From Paratinospora sagittata (Eukaryota; Streptophyta; Magnoliopsida; Ranunculales; Menispermaceae), in contig CM069608.1 of assembly GCA_035771175.1 (NCBI GenBank), forward strand, positions 10,388,019-10,452,018: a stretch of 64,000 nucleotides of DNA, written 5' to 3'. Positions 24,453 to 37,997 of the stretch are shown here, piece by piece (the first letter of the stretch is position 1; the number at the start of each line of letters is the position of its first letter). Below the pieces are notes generated by a model. The model was not told where the DNA came from, ran no database searches, and saw nothing but the letters and a program-made list of their open reading frames with translations. Both the position numbers and the translations under genes were made by a program.

Positions 24453-25084
24453 ATATGTATATATGTATCCATAGCATATTTTTACATGTATAAGAGGTTC
24501 ATATGTGTACTAAACTTAGAATTGGTGTGTCAAAAATGGTCGGTTATATCATAAATAAGGATCTCAATAGATTGGCTCAAATTGCGAAACCGAACTGAAC
24601 CAATGTGTTTGGTTCGGCTTGGTTTGGTTTTTAAATAAGTTCAGTTTGGAAAAAGTATAACCTGATAGGTTTGGTTTAGGTTATGGTTTGAAATTTTAAA
24701 AATTGATCTAAATCGAACCGAACCAATTGTAAAAGAAAAAGTGTTATCATTTATTTTTCAATGTTTAATATTCTTTTATGATATAAACATTGTTCTAAAA
24801 ATTATATAATTATCTTATATAAATGGAGTGCAAAGTGTTCTTTTACATGGATTTTGATATATATAATACATGTATATTTAGTGTACATTTAGTCTTATAG
24901 CCATGGAATGTAAAGAAAATAAGAAAAAAAAAACAGAGGGGGGGGGGAACAGGGCAATCAAGTCGACTGGATTGGAAAAAAATATGTTTTTTTTTATATA
25001 TGGTTAGTGTGGCGGTGCTCTCAACTTTTAGGTCGAGAGCTACATCTAAAATAACTTATTTGAGCTATTTTCAAACCATAGAAG
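24453..25084. other. AT-rich repeat remnants
   Basis: No gene. It contains GGTTCGG/CCGAACC-type inverted words around 24580-24725 (AACCGAACTGAACCAA and AATCGAACCGAACCAA), a G10 run near 24940-24949 and AGTCGACTGGATTGG, a word also found in the copia-like LTR at 20.2 kb. Confidence 0.45.
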
Positions 25085-25315
25085 AAGGGGAGAACGTACC
25101 AACGAGGGTTGGCTTGGGTGGAAAGGGCCCTGGTCGCTTAAGCAAGAGGTCTCAATTTTGAATCTTTGTGGATGCAGAAAACCCCATTGGGAGAGGTTCC
25201 CATTTCAGTGCCCGACAGTGACCTTGAGTTCAAGTGGATTAGTCTCTCAGCGAAGCGAAAGAAGGACACCACATGGGCGTCGGAATCCCGGTAACCAAAA
25301 AAAAAAAGGGGAGAA
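25085..25315 (+). mobile_element. tRNA-derived SINE with target duplication
   Basis: The body at 25095-25305 begins CGTACCAACGAGGGTTGGC, has an A-box-like TGGCTTGGGTGG (25110-25121) and a weak B-box-like AATTTTGAATCT (25154-25165), and ends in A11. AAGGGGAGAA flanks both sides (25085-25094 and 25306-25315), a perfect 10-bp duplication. These are the hallmarks of a Pol III SINE mobilised by LINE enzymes. Confidence 0.75.
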
Positions 25316-25329
25316 ATAAAATGGCCTCA

Positions 25330-25945
25330 TTTTACATACTTTGCCCCGAGCCTCCAAATGGTCAGGACAGGCTCCGGTTACCAAGATCTTGAGTTTCAAT
25401 AAATTGAAGATTTTATGTGGGGGTTATATCCTTTTGCTTTCGACCCTTAAGGTCTCCCCTTTCCCTTTAATCCTTTTGTTCATTTTTTCTTTCTTTCTTT
25501 TAAAATCATACCAATTTTCTTGCATAACGTAAGAAACAACATGTGCACATTCTTGCCTATATATAATTTATTGACATAAAAGCTTTATTGTTAATTTATA
25601 CTTCAAATATTATTTTTTATGATATTTATAAAAATATTAGTTTATTAATGTATAGAAAGGCCCAATTTTATTTACTTTGCCCCGACCCCCAAATGGCCAG
25701 GATGGGCTCTGGTTACCAAGATCTTGAGTTATAATAAATGGAAGATTTTATATGAGAGTTATATCATTTTGCTTTCGACCCTTAAGGTCTCCCCTTTCCC
25801 TATAAGCCTTTTGTTCATTTTTTTTCTTTTTCTTTTAAAATCATACCAATTTAGTTCGTTTCTTGTATAATGTAAGAAACAACATGTGCACATTCTTACC
25901 TATATATAATTTATTGATAATAGAAGCTTTAATTGTTTATTTATA
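25330..25945 (+). repeat. Diverged direct duplication, period about 336 bp
   Basis: TTTGCCCCGA...GGTTACCAAGATCTTGAG...TTTTGCTTTCGACCC occurs at 25340-25600 and again at 25676-25945 with scattered substitutions. It is non-coding. The two copies sit end to end between the SINE and the LTR at 26083. Confidence 0.75.
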
Positions 25946-26082
25946 CTTCAATTATTATTTTTGCTTTTCTTATTTTTATTATGGTTAACTATATATTAAT
26001 ATAAAATATTTTAATAGATAATAGTAATAATTTATAAAATAGTGGTGCATTGCACAAAGTTTTTTTTTTGAGGGAGTGCATT

Positions 26083-29034
26083 TGTGACACCCCGAAAATT
26101 ATTTCATCTAGCCCATAACTCAATTGCATTTTGCCTAAACTCTATGTGTTGCCTTGATATGTTTGGTGTTTGTTTGATGGTTGTTTAATATTTGTATAGT
26201 TGATGTTTGATAATGTATATAAATATGTGCATTATAAATTGTATATGGGTCATGTTAAATTAAAGTATAATGGATATGTTATTATTTATGCATGGGCCCA
26301 TTAAACCATGAATTGATATGGGTTAGGATTGATTGAATAAAAGGATAAATGAGAATGAAAATTTGGTGTATTAAATGGATTGGACATTTAAAATACATGG
26401 AAGCATGAGATTGGTTAAAGTACATGTGGTTGATATGGGTTGTATGAGACCAACACATGTGAAGGTTGGCGCATGAAAGTGGACAAGTGTCCCATGCCCA
26501 CTTCTCTTCTCCAAAGAAGTGCTAGAAAGTGAGGTGAGTGGAGAGAATCCAAGTTAGTGCTAGAAAGTGAGGTGAGTGGAGGGAAAGGAAAAAATAAAAT
26601 AAAAAAAAGAAGAGAAAGGAAAGAAGAAGAGAAAGAAAGAGAGAGTTGCTTGAGGAAAATCTCTGCAACATTTTTATCAAAGAGCTGGATCTTCGGGATA
26701 TATGGTCAGATTGAACTCAAACTTTGTCAGAAAGTTCGTAGCTTATGGTTATTCATTCTGGTCGGTGGAGATCTTGATTAGAGGTTTCGTCTAAGAGATC
26801 TAACCTCTCAAACAAAGCTGGTCGGAAAGTCTAGATTTCTCGTGCCGTTTAGCTCAAACTTATAGATCTCCTCAATCTACCGTTGGATGGATATTAGATT
26901 TGGCTATGTAGTTTAAAACTGATATTTCTACATTCTGGTCGGTGGAGATCTTGATTAGAGGTTTCTTCTAAGAGATCTAACCTTTCAAACAAAGCTGGTC
27001 AGAAAGTCTGGATTTCTTGCGACATTTTGTTCAAACTTATAGATCTCCTCAATCTACTGTTGGATGGATATTATATTTGGGTATGTAGTTTACAACTGAT
27101 ATTTCTGAATTATGAACGGTGAAGATGTTTATGGGTTAAGTATGATGTGTGATATAGTCATATGAGTTTGAGTATTTGCAACAGGAAAGGAGAAATTGTC
27201 TGATTAGAGACTTGTTCATCAAATATTCTTTTCTTTTCGGTCCACCGTTGGATTGGGCTGATATTTGTACAGAAGGTTTGTTTCTTCATATACTTGAATC
27301 TGTACGGTTGATTTTGTGATTACATATTTTTGTTGGTAGATTGATACATCTGAACAGAATATTAAATGAAGAATTGGTAGGGTCGCTTGTATTAGACCTA
27401 AATTTAGAATATGAACTTAGACCTTTCCAAATAGCTTGCATGTCAACTATGTTGACCTAGTTGCCATTGTTGATGAACCCATGATGCAAAATCAGTGATA
27501 TACATGGCTGAACATGGTGACTTAGTGTAAATCGGCAATATGGCCTAAGTATGGAAAATTTCATATTTTAGGGCTTTTGATGCTTTTGGCCTAGAATCAT
27601 TGAATTGATGCAACTTATGTTTAATTAAGTATGATTAGGGTTGATTATGCTACTGATTTGGTGGTTGTGATCATATCATGGGTTAGGCCTACTTATGATC
27701 AAGTGACCCAATTTGGGCATGTTTATGCCTAAGGAATTGAAAATCAGTATTTTTGATTAATAGAATGGTTTATGAATGAGAACTATGCATTAGAAGCCTA
27801 AGTCATGTGATTTGAGTTGAATGATGGGATTAGATGAGATTTAGGCCTATTGTCTATATGTGGGCTGATTTAGAGTTGATGTGTAATGTCTATGTGATTG
27901 AGCATAGAAATTGATGTATGGTAGGATATTGATAAATGTTTCAGAATCTTGATTGGGTTGATTCGGTTTGGTGGTTGTGTGTGGTTAAATACTCTCGCGA
28001 TGCTTGGTTGTGAGTAGACTTCATTTATGATTATATCTTTTATGTCATCATATCACTTATATATATATTGTATGTTGAAAGCATGAATGTGTTCTAATGT
28101 TTTGAATGATGCATTGATTTGAGAAAACCTTATGACTTTGGTTGGACCCATCTATCTGGTTAATAGGGGGACTTAACCTTGTCATAAGAGGGTTTTAAAA
28201 AGGAAATATTTGGGGATGAGAACGGTACGGTGAAATAAACGTGCACTAGTAACCCCAAATAAACATGATTGGGGTCAACGGTACGGTGAAATAGACGTGC
28301 ACTAGTAACCCCAATGCATGTGGAATGTGGATCCAAATTGATAAGCTTTTACTTGCATCGAATTTATTATAAATGCTTGATATCTATATGATTATGAGCT
28401 TTTAATCATGTTACACATTGACATGCATACATGATATTTATTGATGAGTATTGATAGCATATTTGAATTCTATTCACTGGGCACTGTTGGCTCACCCTCA
28501 TTTTCCTCTTTCAGGTCCTTCTGTCCTGAATAAGGGCAAATGAGTAGTCATATCTTGAGGGCCTTGCCTGCGAGAGAATCCAAGGCCTCGATGTGAGTTG
28601 AGAGGCATTTTGATTGAACTGTGTTTTAAATTATGAAGTATTATATTTTGGATTATATAATTATAACACTTACCACATTGTAGTATGGGTAAGTTGGGAC
28701 TTGTTAGATAGACCATGTGGGCATATGAGGGTTTTTATTTATACCCACAATTTTGGACTTTATGTGTATGTCGATTTTAATGGACTGTAGGGATTATGAT
28801 TTTATTTATGGTTCATTTTTATAGATTATCTCTTGTCTTGGATGATTAATACGGTTGGTAGTTTTGTTTAGTACCTTTTGATATTATGCCGTTGTTTGAG
28901 ATAAGGCTCGTAGGGTCTCAACCACCTCACGGGAGTTGAGGAGTGGTCGGAGATGCCTACGCCGGGCGTCCCGCCCCGGCATTCCGCACGCCATTCCCTG
29001 CGGGGTTGGTGGTCTGGGGTGCGGGGTCGCCACA
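26083..29034 (+). mobile_element. 2.95-kb gypsy-type solo LTR
   Basis: Begins TGTGACACCCCGAAAA and ends GCGGGGTCGCCACA, with GCATT (26078-26082) and GCAAT (29035-29039) as imperfect flanks. It is non-coding but internally repetitive: a 25-bp AGTGCTAGAAAGTGAGGTGA unit twice (26518-26580), a ~178-bp direct duplication (26754-27110, starting CATTCTGGTCGGTGGAGATC), and a ~54-bp duplication (28222-28312, AACGGTACGGTGAAAT). The GGCTCACCCTCATTTTCC word near its end resembles one in the element 1 LTRs (GCTCACCTCATTTCCTCC). Confidence 0.7.
26754..27110 (+). repeat. ~178-bp direct duplication inside the 2.95-kb LTR
   Basis: CATTCTGGTCGGTGGAGATC starts at 26754 and again at 26931. The following ~150 bp (AAGAGATCTAACCT, AAAGCTGGTC, AGATCTCCTCAATCTAC) are repeated with few changes. 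Confidence 0.8.
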
Positions 29035-29210
29035 GCAATGCACAAAGTTGAAAGCTTGTAAATACAAAAAAAAAAAAAAAAACTTATCATCATGATATAT
29101 ATCAAATTTGATGAACTCACATAATGTTTTTGCTTGTATAATTCAAACCTATTTGGCTAGTTGCTTTTGGCTCATAAGTGTATTCAACTCAACTCAATTA
29201 AATTTACTTA

Positions 29211-29859
29211 GGGGTGTCAATCGTTTGGTTAAAACTGATAAATCGAACTTAACTAAGTCGATTCAGTTTTTCATTATAAATATAAATCTTCTTAGTTGTA
29301 AAGTTACATATCTTTGTTACTTTATATTTAAAATAAATATTACTATAAGTTAGATGTCTAAGGTAGTATTTGAGTACTCTACTTTTTTTAGCTCCATTTT
29401 TATAAAAGCTTATTTTTATTAAAAATATTGTTTGACAACAAAAATACTCAAATCTCTTATTTTAAAAAATAAAAATAGAAATTAATTGTTTTATTGTAAG
29501 CATATGCTATATTTGGTTAAATTGAAAATTAGTTTGTATTAATTCTCAGTTACTAAATTTGAGTGGTAACAAATTATTTTAGAAGTGGTCACAAATTATT
29601 TTATATAGTGATTAGTGCAAATTTGATATGTTACCACTTTTAAAATAATTTGTTAACTGAGACTTAATACAAACTAATTTATAACATACAAATTATTCTT
29701 AAACGCTCTAATTCTACCCAACATTTATTTTAATTAGAGTTATCAAGCACTGTATAAATCAATTAATCCGAATCCAATCAAATCAACTTTATTAGATTGA
29801 TCAATTTTTCGATTTTGATTTGACCATTAAATCCACCTGGACCAAACTAATGACACCCT
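29211..29859. mobile_element. hAT-like non-autonomous element with a nested foldback
   Basis: It starts GGGGTGTCAATCGTTTGGT and ends in the inverted form ACCAAACTAATGACACCCT. Flanks TTTACTTA (29203-29210) and TTGACTTA (29860-29867) match in 7 of 8 positions, the 8-bp duplication size of hAT elements. Inside, 29523-29550 and 29655-29683 form another inverted repeat (TTAGTTTGTATTAATTCTCAG versus its complement), suggesting a smaller MITE nested within. There is no transposase. Confidence 0.6.
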
Positions 29860-29946
29860 TTGACTTAATTGATAGGGGTAGGGCTGTGCTAAATGTTAAT
29901 AAATGTGGTCAGCTCATTGGAGGGCTTGGGAAGAGCCGGGCCCTAT

Positions 29947-29980
29947 AGCCCAAGCCCAAGTCTCCAACCCTAACCCTAAA
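29947..29980 (+). promoter_or_regulatory. RPS20 promoter: two site II boxes and a telo-box
   Basis: Two AGCCCA words (29947-29952 and 29953-29958; TGGGCT on the other strand, bound by TCP factors) are followed by a telo-box array AACCCTAACCCTAAA (29966-29980). This combination is the known signature of plant ribosomal-protein promoters, and it lies ~120 bp before the ATG. A pyrimidine-rich leader (30050-30090) follows, as expected for co-regulated translation genes. Confidence 0.85.
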
Positions 29981-30098
29981 TCACATCCTCACGTTAAGAA
30001 TAGAGAAGAAGAGTATCAGAGGTTTTAAAGCACCCGGAGATTCAACTGTTGTTCTTTTCTTCCGCTATCTCTCTCTCGGCAGCTTCATCCCTCCGATA

Positions 30099-32517
<2,419 letters not shown>

Positions 32518-34389
32518 TCATATTTCTCTCTGTTCTCTGTTACCAGTTTTGTGTTTTGCTCCATTCTTAAATGCAAGGGTCCTTCTTCATGTGTTCTAAG
32601 TGCTAGAGGTAGAATTGTGTTACAACCTAGAGAAATTCATGCGTTTTTGTTTTGAGTTGTCTTTGATCTAAATTATAATACACATTCTGTTGAGTATGAG
32701 TTTATGTACCAGTCTGTTGGATTCAGAATTATATAAGTTCTGTAACTTTGGTGGGCTTGAATGGTGACCCTAATTGTTACTGAGATTTAGAGTTGCTTAA
32801 CCCAGTTTGTTCGCTTGATGCTGATTTAAGTAACGATATCTATATATAATATGATATCTATAAAATAGTTAATACTCCCATCATGATAAAATTTGTTGAT
32901 AAATGTAATATTTAATGCTGATGAAGTAAGAAAATGTAATATATGCGGCAATGTTTAGCAATTAGTCATCTAAATGGATTGATACTTGTAAAACCTTTTC
33001 AAGATTACAGGGTACAATTCGATTATACATGAAGTACTCAATTTGTCATGTGGGTTTAAGCATATATGTGAAATCTACTCGGTACGGTATGAATTGTTGA
33101 ATGGTGATATTTGAAATGAATGTATAGTAATTTAGAAGAAATGAAGTTTGCATTGAGAGTTTTTGACTGGTAATGAGCTTTTTCATTACCTGTCTTTATT
33201 TTGCCATAGGAAAAAGGATAATGAACAGACTAGAGAGGAACGGAATCCAGGTGAATGACATGAGAAAGTCACAAAGGAAACCTCCTCTAGCCAAACCACT
33301 ATGTCCTCTAAGGACAAGCTAAAGCTTGCAAGTGTGTGAGGTCCTTTGTTACCGTTCCTTTGCAAATGGGAAAAGCCTGTAACAGCATGCTTGACTATCA
33401 TATGCCTGATATCCTAGACTTTGGTGTCGATCTCCAACAGAGAGTGCTGTGAACCTGAGATCATTAATTATGCTCATGGAATCTGATTCAATGTATATTG
33501 GTAAGTGGAGATCATTAAGAGTGCTGTGAACCTGTTCATTGCTATACTAATACTTTCCTTGATCGCAATTCGTTCAGCTTCGTGCCAACTCCTATTACAC
33601 CTTGCTTTTGGACCTGGTTTCAGTTTTGTTTGACTGAAATAAACTGGATTCGGACAAAATTATTCCATAACCAGGCCTGGTCCGCATAAAAGTCTCATGT
33701 CCAGATATAAAATCAGGTCAGGTCAGGACAGGACAAGGCAATCCAAATAAACAAACAAATTCTGTTGAATTTTATCTTAAAAGATTATTCTATTTTAACT
33801 TTATACGTTGATCTAAAGTTTACTGTTATAAACAAATGCTAAAATTTAAGATAATTCTTAATTTTGATAATATATTTTGCATATATAAGAGAAACATAAG
33901 AGAGAAAAAAACATATTTTTATTAATTTAAAATAGTAAAATTATAAAAAAATGTATTCACCTAACATACACATTATGTTTATTCATTATCCATCCTTAAG
34001 TTTTTTAATATTAAACAAATGAAATTTAATAATTCTTGCTATTAAATTTAATTTAATGGAAAAATTATACTACAATTATAATTATGATAAAATTTATGGC
34101 AAATTGATTTTAAAACCAATGTGGCTCCACACATGACATGACTTATGTGTCTAAATTTAAAATTGAGTCGGGTCTGCATACACTATATATGGTATGTTCA
34201 GACCTGGTTTTGTCCATAACTCGGATTTTTACCACCCCTAATAGCAATGGAGGAAGTTTAATAGGTCTGGCTTCCTGGAAAGAAAAAAAAAAAAACAAGA
34301 AGTAAATTACTCAGTCCAAAATGCCACTTCCAATCCTGAATGTCCTGCCTTTCCATGTTTTAATTTGTTCCTATTACCACCATAGGCTT
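32518..34389. other. RPS20 3' region and intergenic DNA
   Basis: No further gene. A hAT-type terminus (TTTTTACCACCCCTAA near 34227-34242, reverse of TTAGGGGTGGTAAAA) lies at the right, preceded by repeated AGGTCAGGTCAGGACAGGAC words at 33714-33735. A matching left end was not found. An A-rich stretch at 34281-34296 lies just before the LINE 1 remains. Confidence 0.45.
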
Positions 34390-34437
34390 CACATTAACAT
34401 AATGGCTATATACCACTTATCTATATATAGGCTTGGA

Positions 34438-34598
34438 AAACATCCAAGCCCGTCATTTTTTAAGGAGGTTGGGGAGAAGATGTTTATTATCCAGTTTAGT
34501 AATACCGTAGATTGTAAAAGGGTGTTAGAACGAGAACCGTGGCATTTTGATAAAACTCTTGTGGTACTAGTAGAGGTAGATGGGTTGAAGAAACCCTC
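34438..34598 (+). pseudogene. LINE 1 ORF1, DUF4283 N-terminal part
   Basis: The frame reads FFKEVGEKMFIIQFSNTVDC, then RVLEREPWHFDKTLVVLVEV: the DUF4283 fold typical of plant LINE ORF1 proteins (nucleic-acid binding). It stops being LINE at the CCCTC duplication, where element 2 enters. The frame resumes exactly at 43376 (ETKMIWTKFWIHIYDLPIAY). Confidence 0.88.
34594..34598. repeat. Target duplication CCCTC of element 2 (left)
   Basis: CCCTC precedes the LTR start at 34599 and follows the other LTR at 43371-43375. Deleting the element with one copy rejoins the LINE 1 frame (GLKKPSETKMIW). Confidence 0.95.
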
Positions 34599-36739
34599 TG
34601 TCACGACGCCCCTGACGTAGGCTGACGTCATGACCGGCACAGCGTACTATACACTGTACATCCTCATATACAGTGTATAATACACTGTCAGCCTTCACGT
34701 ACTCTCACAAACCTTCCCAAATTGTACAGAATATATTTTTTTTTTTTCTATACCACACATCAAATCAAATCCCATATATATAGATGATTATTCCATTCAC
34801 AGTGATTCCATTCATTCCACAAATTAAATTCTCACCAGATAAATATCTATGATCATCTCATTTCATCATCTCAAGCATTATATAATCTTACCACACAACC
34901 CATCTAGGTGATAGTACATATATATAGTGTGTGATAATTATACATATCAAAATAACGTAAATAGAATTTATTTCCTCCAAACAGACATACACATACCAGA
35001 CAAGTTCCTTTTCTCTTCGACTCAATACCTGAAAGATTGGAGGAAATGGGGTGAGCAAACAACAGCTCAGTGAATATAGTTCTTGAGATGGCAATTATAT
35101 ACATTTAAAGAAATATGACATTTAAACTCATACATTTATTCAACACATGCATCGTTCAACGAATATATCATACATGTCAACAACATAAATTTCATGCTTT
35201 TCAATAATATAATGCACAATTTCCCTCATCCGCAAGGCAAGAGAGCGGGTCTAACCTTGTATGGTCGTACAAGGTAGACACAGCCTCTCATTACCCAATT
35301 TCAAAACACAATGCACAATCTCCCTCCTCCGCAAGGCAAGAGAGCGGGTCTAACCCTTGTATGGCCGTTACAAGGTAGCCACAACTTCTCATTACCCAAT
35401 TCACAGTCATTTCAAGGATCGCAACCCTTGTTAGGACAAACCTAACGAAATGACAATGAGGAATCGCAAAGCCTCATCATTACAACCTCTAATGCTAAAA
35501 TCAGTTTGCATGATCCATAAACTCAATGCAGTATATATAAATCTAACATGCATACCATCAACCATTTTATATACGTACAATGCCATACAAGAACCAAATC
35601 AAGAAAACTATACTCACAGTACAACACGTTCCACTTAAACCCAATCATCGTCGCTTTCGAGTCCAGCTCCAAGTTAAATCCAATTAATTTAACCTGTCAC
35701 AATCACTCCATAATTTAATTGCATGTCTTCATATTTATGTACATCTTTAATTTCTCAACTCACTTCAAATCACTACTAATAAATCCATTTAGGACTCAAA
35801 AGCAGTTATCTCGTTTCTATAAACTCAAACCGGGGTTTCATTGGGTTCACATCACTGGTCACATCACTGTGCACAGTACGATTCACATCACTGATCAATG
35901 TCACTATTTACTATTCACTGTACACTATTCACTGTACACTATTTACTATTTTACTGTGCACTATTCACTATTCATCACTATTCATCCGACAGATGTAAAT
36001 TGTATTAAAATTGTCCGACGGTCTCCAAACCTCCTGAAATCAAATCTAACCACATATTCAGAGTCTCTATAGTCCAAGAAGTGTTTTTCTATCTTCCTAG
36101 CGAATTTCTCATTCACATTGGGGTCAAAACCCCAATTTGTCAAAATACCGTAAAACGGCTCCTACAGTCAAAATTAGGCCGCTAGAACGGTTACCGCTAG
36201 CTTAGATAGTAATTTCACGAAGAAAGGGAGTGAAAATTGCTTACCGTGAGTCCGGATTTCACCCGAATCCCGCTTTCTCCCTTTTCTCTCTTCTCCTTCT
36301 TCTCTCGGTTCTTCTGGACGTTTCTCTCTGTTTTTCATTCAGCAATCGGTTTTGTTTTATTTTATTATTATTTTTTTTTTTCTTAATGAACAGTAACTTA
36401 CTATTCACTACTATTCGTGATACTATTTGATGAACAGTATCTTACTATGCAAGTACTGTTCATTATATCTTTTTATTTGTTTTTCGTCGTACCCTCAATC
36501 ACATACACGTATTTTGACTCCTACGTATAAAATACGTGTCTTATCAAATGTATAGTTAGCTCTTACATATAAAATACGTGTATTATCACGCATATATGTA
36601 GCTCATACGTATAAAATACGTATATTATCAAATGTATATTGAGCTCCAATGTATAAAATACGTGTATTAGCAAACGTATATGGAGCTCTTATGTATAATA
36701 TATGTGTACGTCATTTACTTAAATTTACGGGGTGTTACA
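34599..36739 (-). repeat. Element 2, 3' LTR
   Basis: 2141 bp, TGTCACGACGCCCC to ACGGGGTGTTACA on the plus strand. By eye only about three substitutions separate it from the other LTR (for example near 35491, 35965 and 36593), plus length changes in the CACTATTCA array (35905-35995), a partial internal duplication and T-runs. It contains a partly duplicated segment at 35215-35400 (CGCAAGGCAAGAGAGCGGGT twice). Confidence 0.94.
36522..36731. repeat. 42-bp tandem array at the LTR edge, five units
   Basis: Units start at 36522, 36564, 36606, 36648 and 36690, exactly 42 bp apart. Each carries the quasi-palindrome TACGTATAAAATACGTG or a close variant followed by TATTATCAAATGTATA-type sequence and GAGCTC. 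Element 1 LTRs have only one such unit. The same array is at 43153-43362 in the other LTR. Confidence 0.92.
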
Positions 36740-36755
36740 ATCTCCCCAACTTAAG

Positions 36756-37565
36756 GAATTTCGTCCTCAAAATTTAGAAAGGACGATTCCTCACGTGATA
36801 CTCAATCCCAGAAAACTACTCCCGCATTTTATATTCCGCTTCCATGTTTGCTCTTCTTGATACGTGGTATCCTCCCCAACTTAGAGTTGAGTTATATCCA
36901 TAATATATATGGAATCCGAAGGATATGTCCTTAACATCAATATCTAGAATTTATTCCTGATACTTATCAACAGTGACAGTAGAGCAAATCGGTAAGCCAA
37001 TGGACCTATCCTACCAAGGATCTCTAATGGTCCAACAAAGCGCGGTGTGAGCTTTCTTTTTCATCCCAAATTTCATTTGGCCTTTTTGTAGTAAGACCCT
37101 TAGCAAAACTGAGTCAGCCATAATAAATTTCAAGGCCTATAAGGCTTATGATCAAGTGCCATCGTTATGCTATTATCATAGTTGCTTATACACATAAGGT
37201 TACACACATAAAGTCTTCCTTCCAATGTTCACCAAAATTCAAGCATACCAGACCCGAGCATGCTCGCAAGCATCAAAATCATTCTCTCAGTCTGTCAGCC
37301 AGTCTGATGATGAAATGATGTACTAAAACGGAGATGAGTACCAACTCGGGCCTGCATGGCCTTCCAAAAGCTCGATGTGAACCGCGGATCTCTATCCGAC
37401 ACAATAGAAACAGGTATACCCTGCAACCTGACAATCTCCCGCATATAGAGTCTGCTCAGCTTGCCCATAGAATCCCTAGTGTTCACCGGTCGAAAGTGAG
37501 CGGACTTGGTCAAGCGATCAATAATAACCCAAACAGCATTATGTCTCCTCGGGAAGGAACGTACT
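36756..37565 (-). pseudogene. Element 2 integrase remnants
   Basis: 37280-37565 encodes on the minus strand [60 protein letters not shown] and LRFSTSFHHQTG: the middle of a gypsy integrase core, with the second catalytic Asp. 36756-37270 is a degraded C-terminal part (KGQMKFGMKK-type text around 37055-37095). Compared with element 1 the start of the core, the zinc finger and everything upstream to gag are missing. Confidence 0.85.
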
Positions 37566-37655
37566 GATAAACTGTTCAAAAGTCCTGATAAACTGTTCAA
37601 ACATACTGATAAACTGTTCAAAAGTACTGATAAACTGTTCCAAAAATACTGATAG
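37562..37655. repeat. 21-bp tandem array flanking the captured gene
   Basis: CTGATAAACTGTTC begins at 37564, 37585, 37606 and 37627, then a partial at 37649. A lone related TGATAAACTGTTAA is found at 37987-38000, right at the end of the RWP-RK coding region. Confidence 0.92.
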
Positions 37656-37997
37656 GAATAGGCCCTTTTTCTAAAGGAAAATGGAGAATTTCATTCGGTC
37701 TAATGTTAATTTAAGACAAACTGTTATCAGTTGCTCCACATCATAAACTTAAGTCCCCTACTTTTAATTTAGGTATAGAAGTGTAGTAACACATTGATCG
37801 TCTGACATGATATGAAACCTTCATGATTGGCCATCATTTTAGGGTTTAGGGGACTTGATAAATTTAGTTACTCTAGCATCTACTCATAAAACAGCTTAAT
37901 CAGTATCTCTTAAGACCAATGATCACAAGATCTTAAGTTGACACTTTATTCAACCAAGTTTGTGAAAATCACTACTCACTTCATACATGATAAACTG
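37656..37997. other. 3' flank of the captured RWP-RK gene
   Basis: Non-coding, AT-rich, with no similarity to the pol region expected here. It is probably the transduced gene's 3' UTR and downstream DNA. An AAACTTAAGTCCCCTA / AGGGGACTTGATAAATT inverted pair lies at 37746-37865. Confidence 0.5.

Noticed and set aside
33186..33401. 71-codon minus ORF downstream of RPS20
   Set aside because: No protein-like features or splice context; chance ORF.
36522..36731. Regular 42-bp repeats, CRISPR-like at first glance
   Set aside because: There are no unique spacers, the units are contiguous, and the array is part of an LTR in a plant genome.
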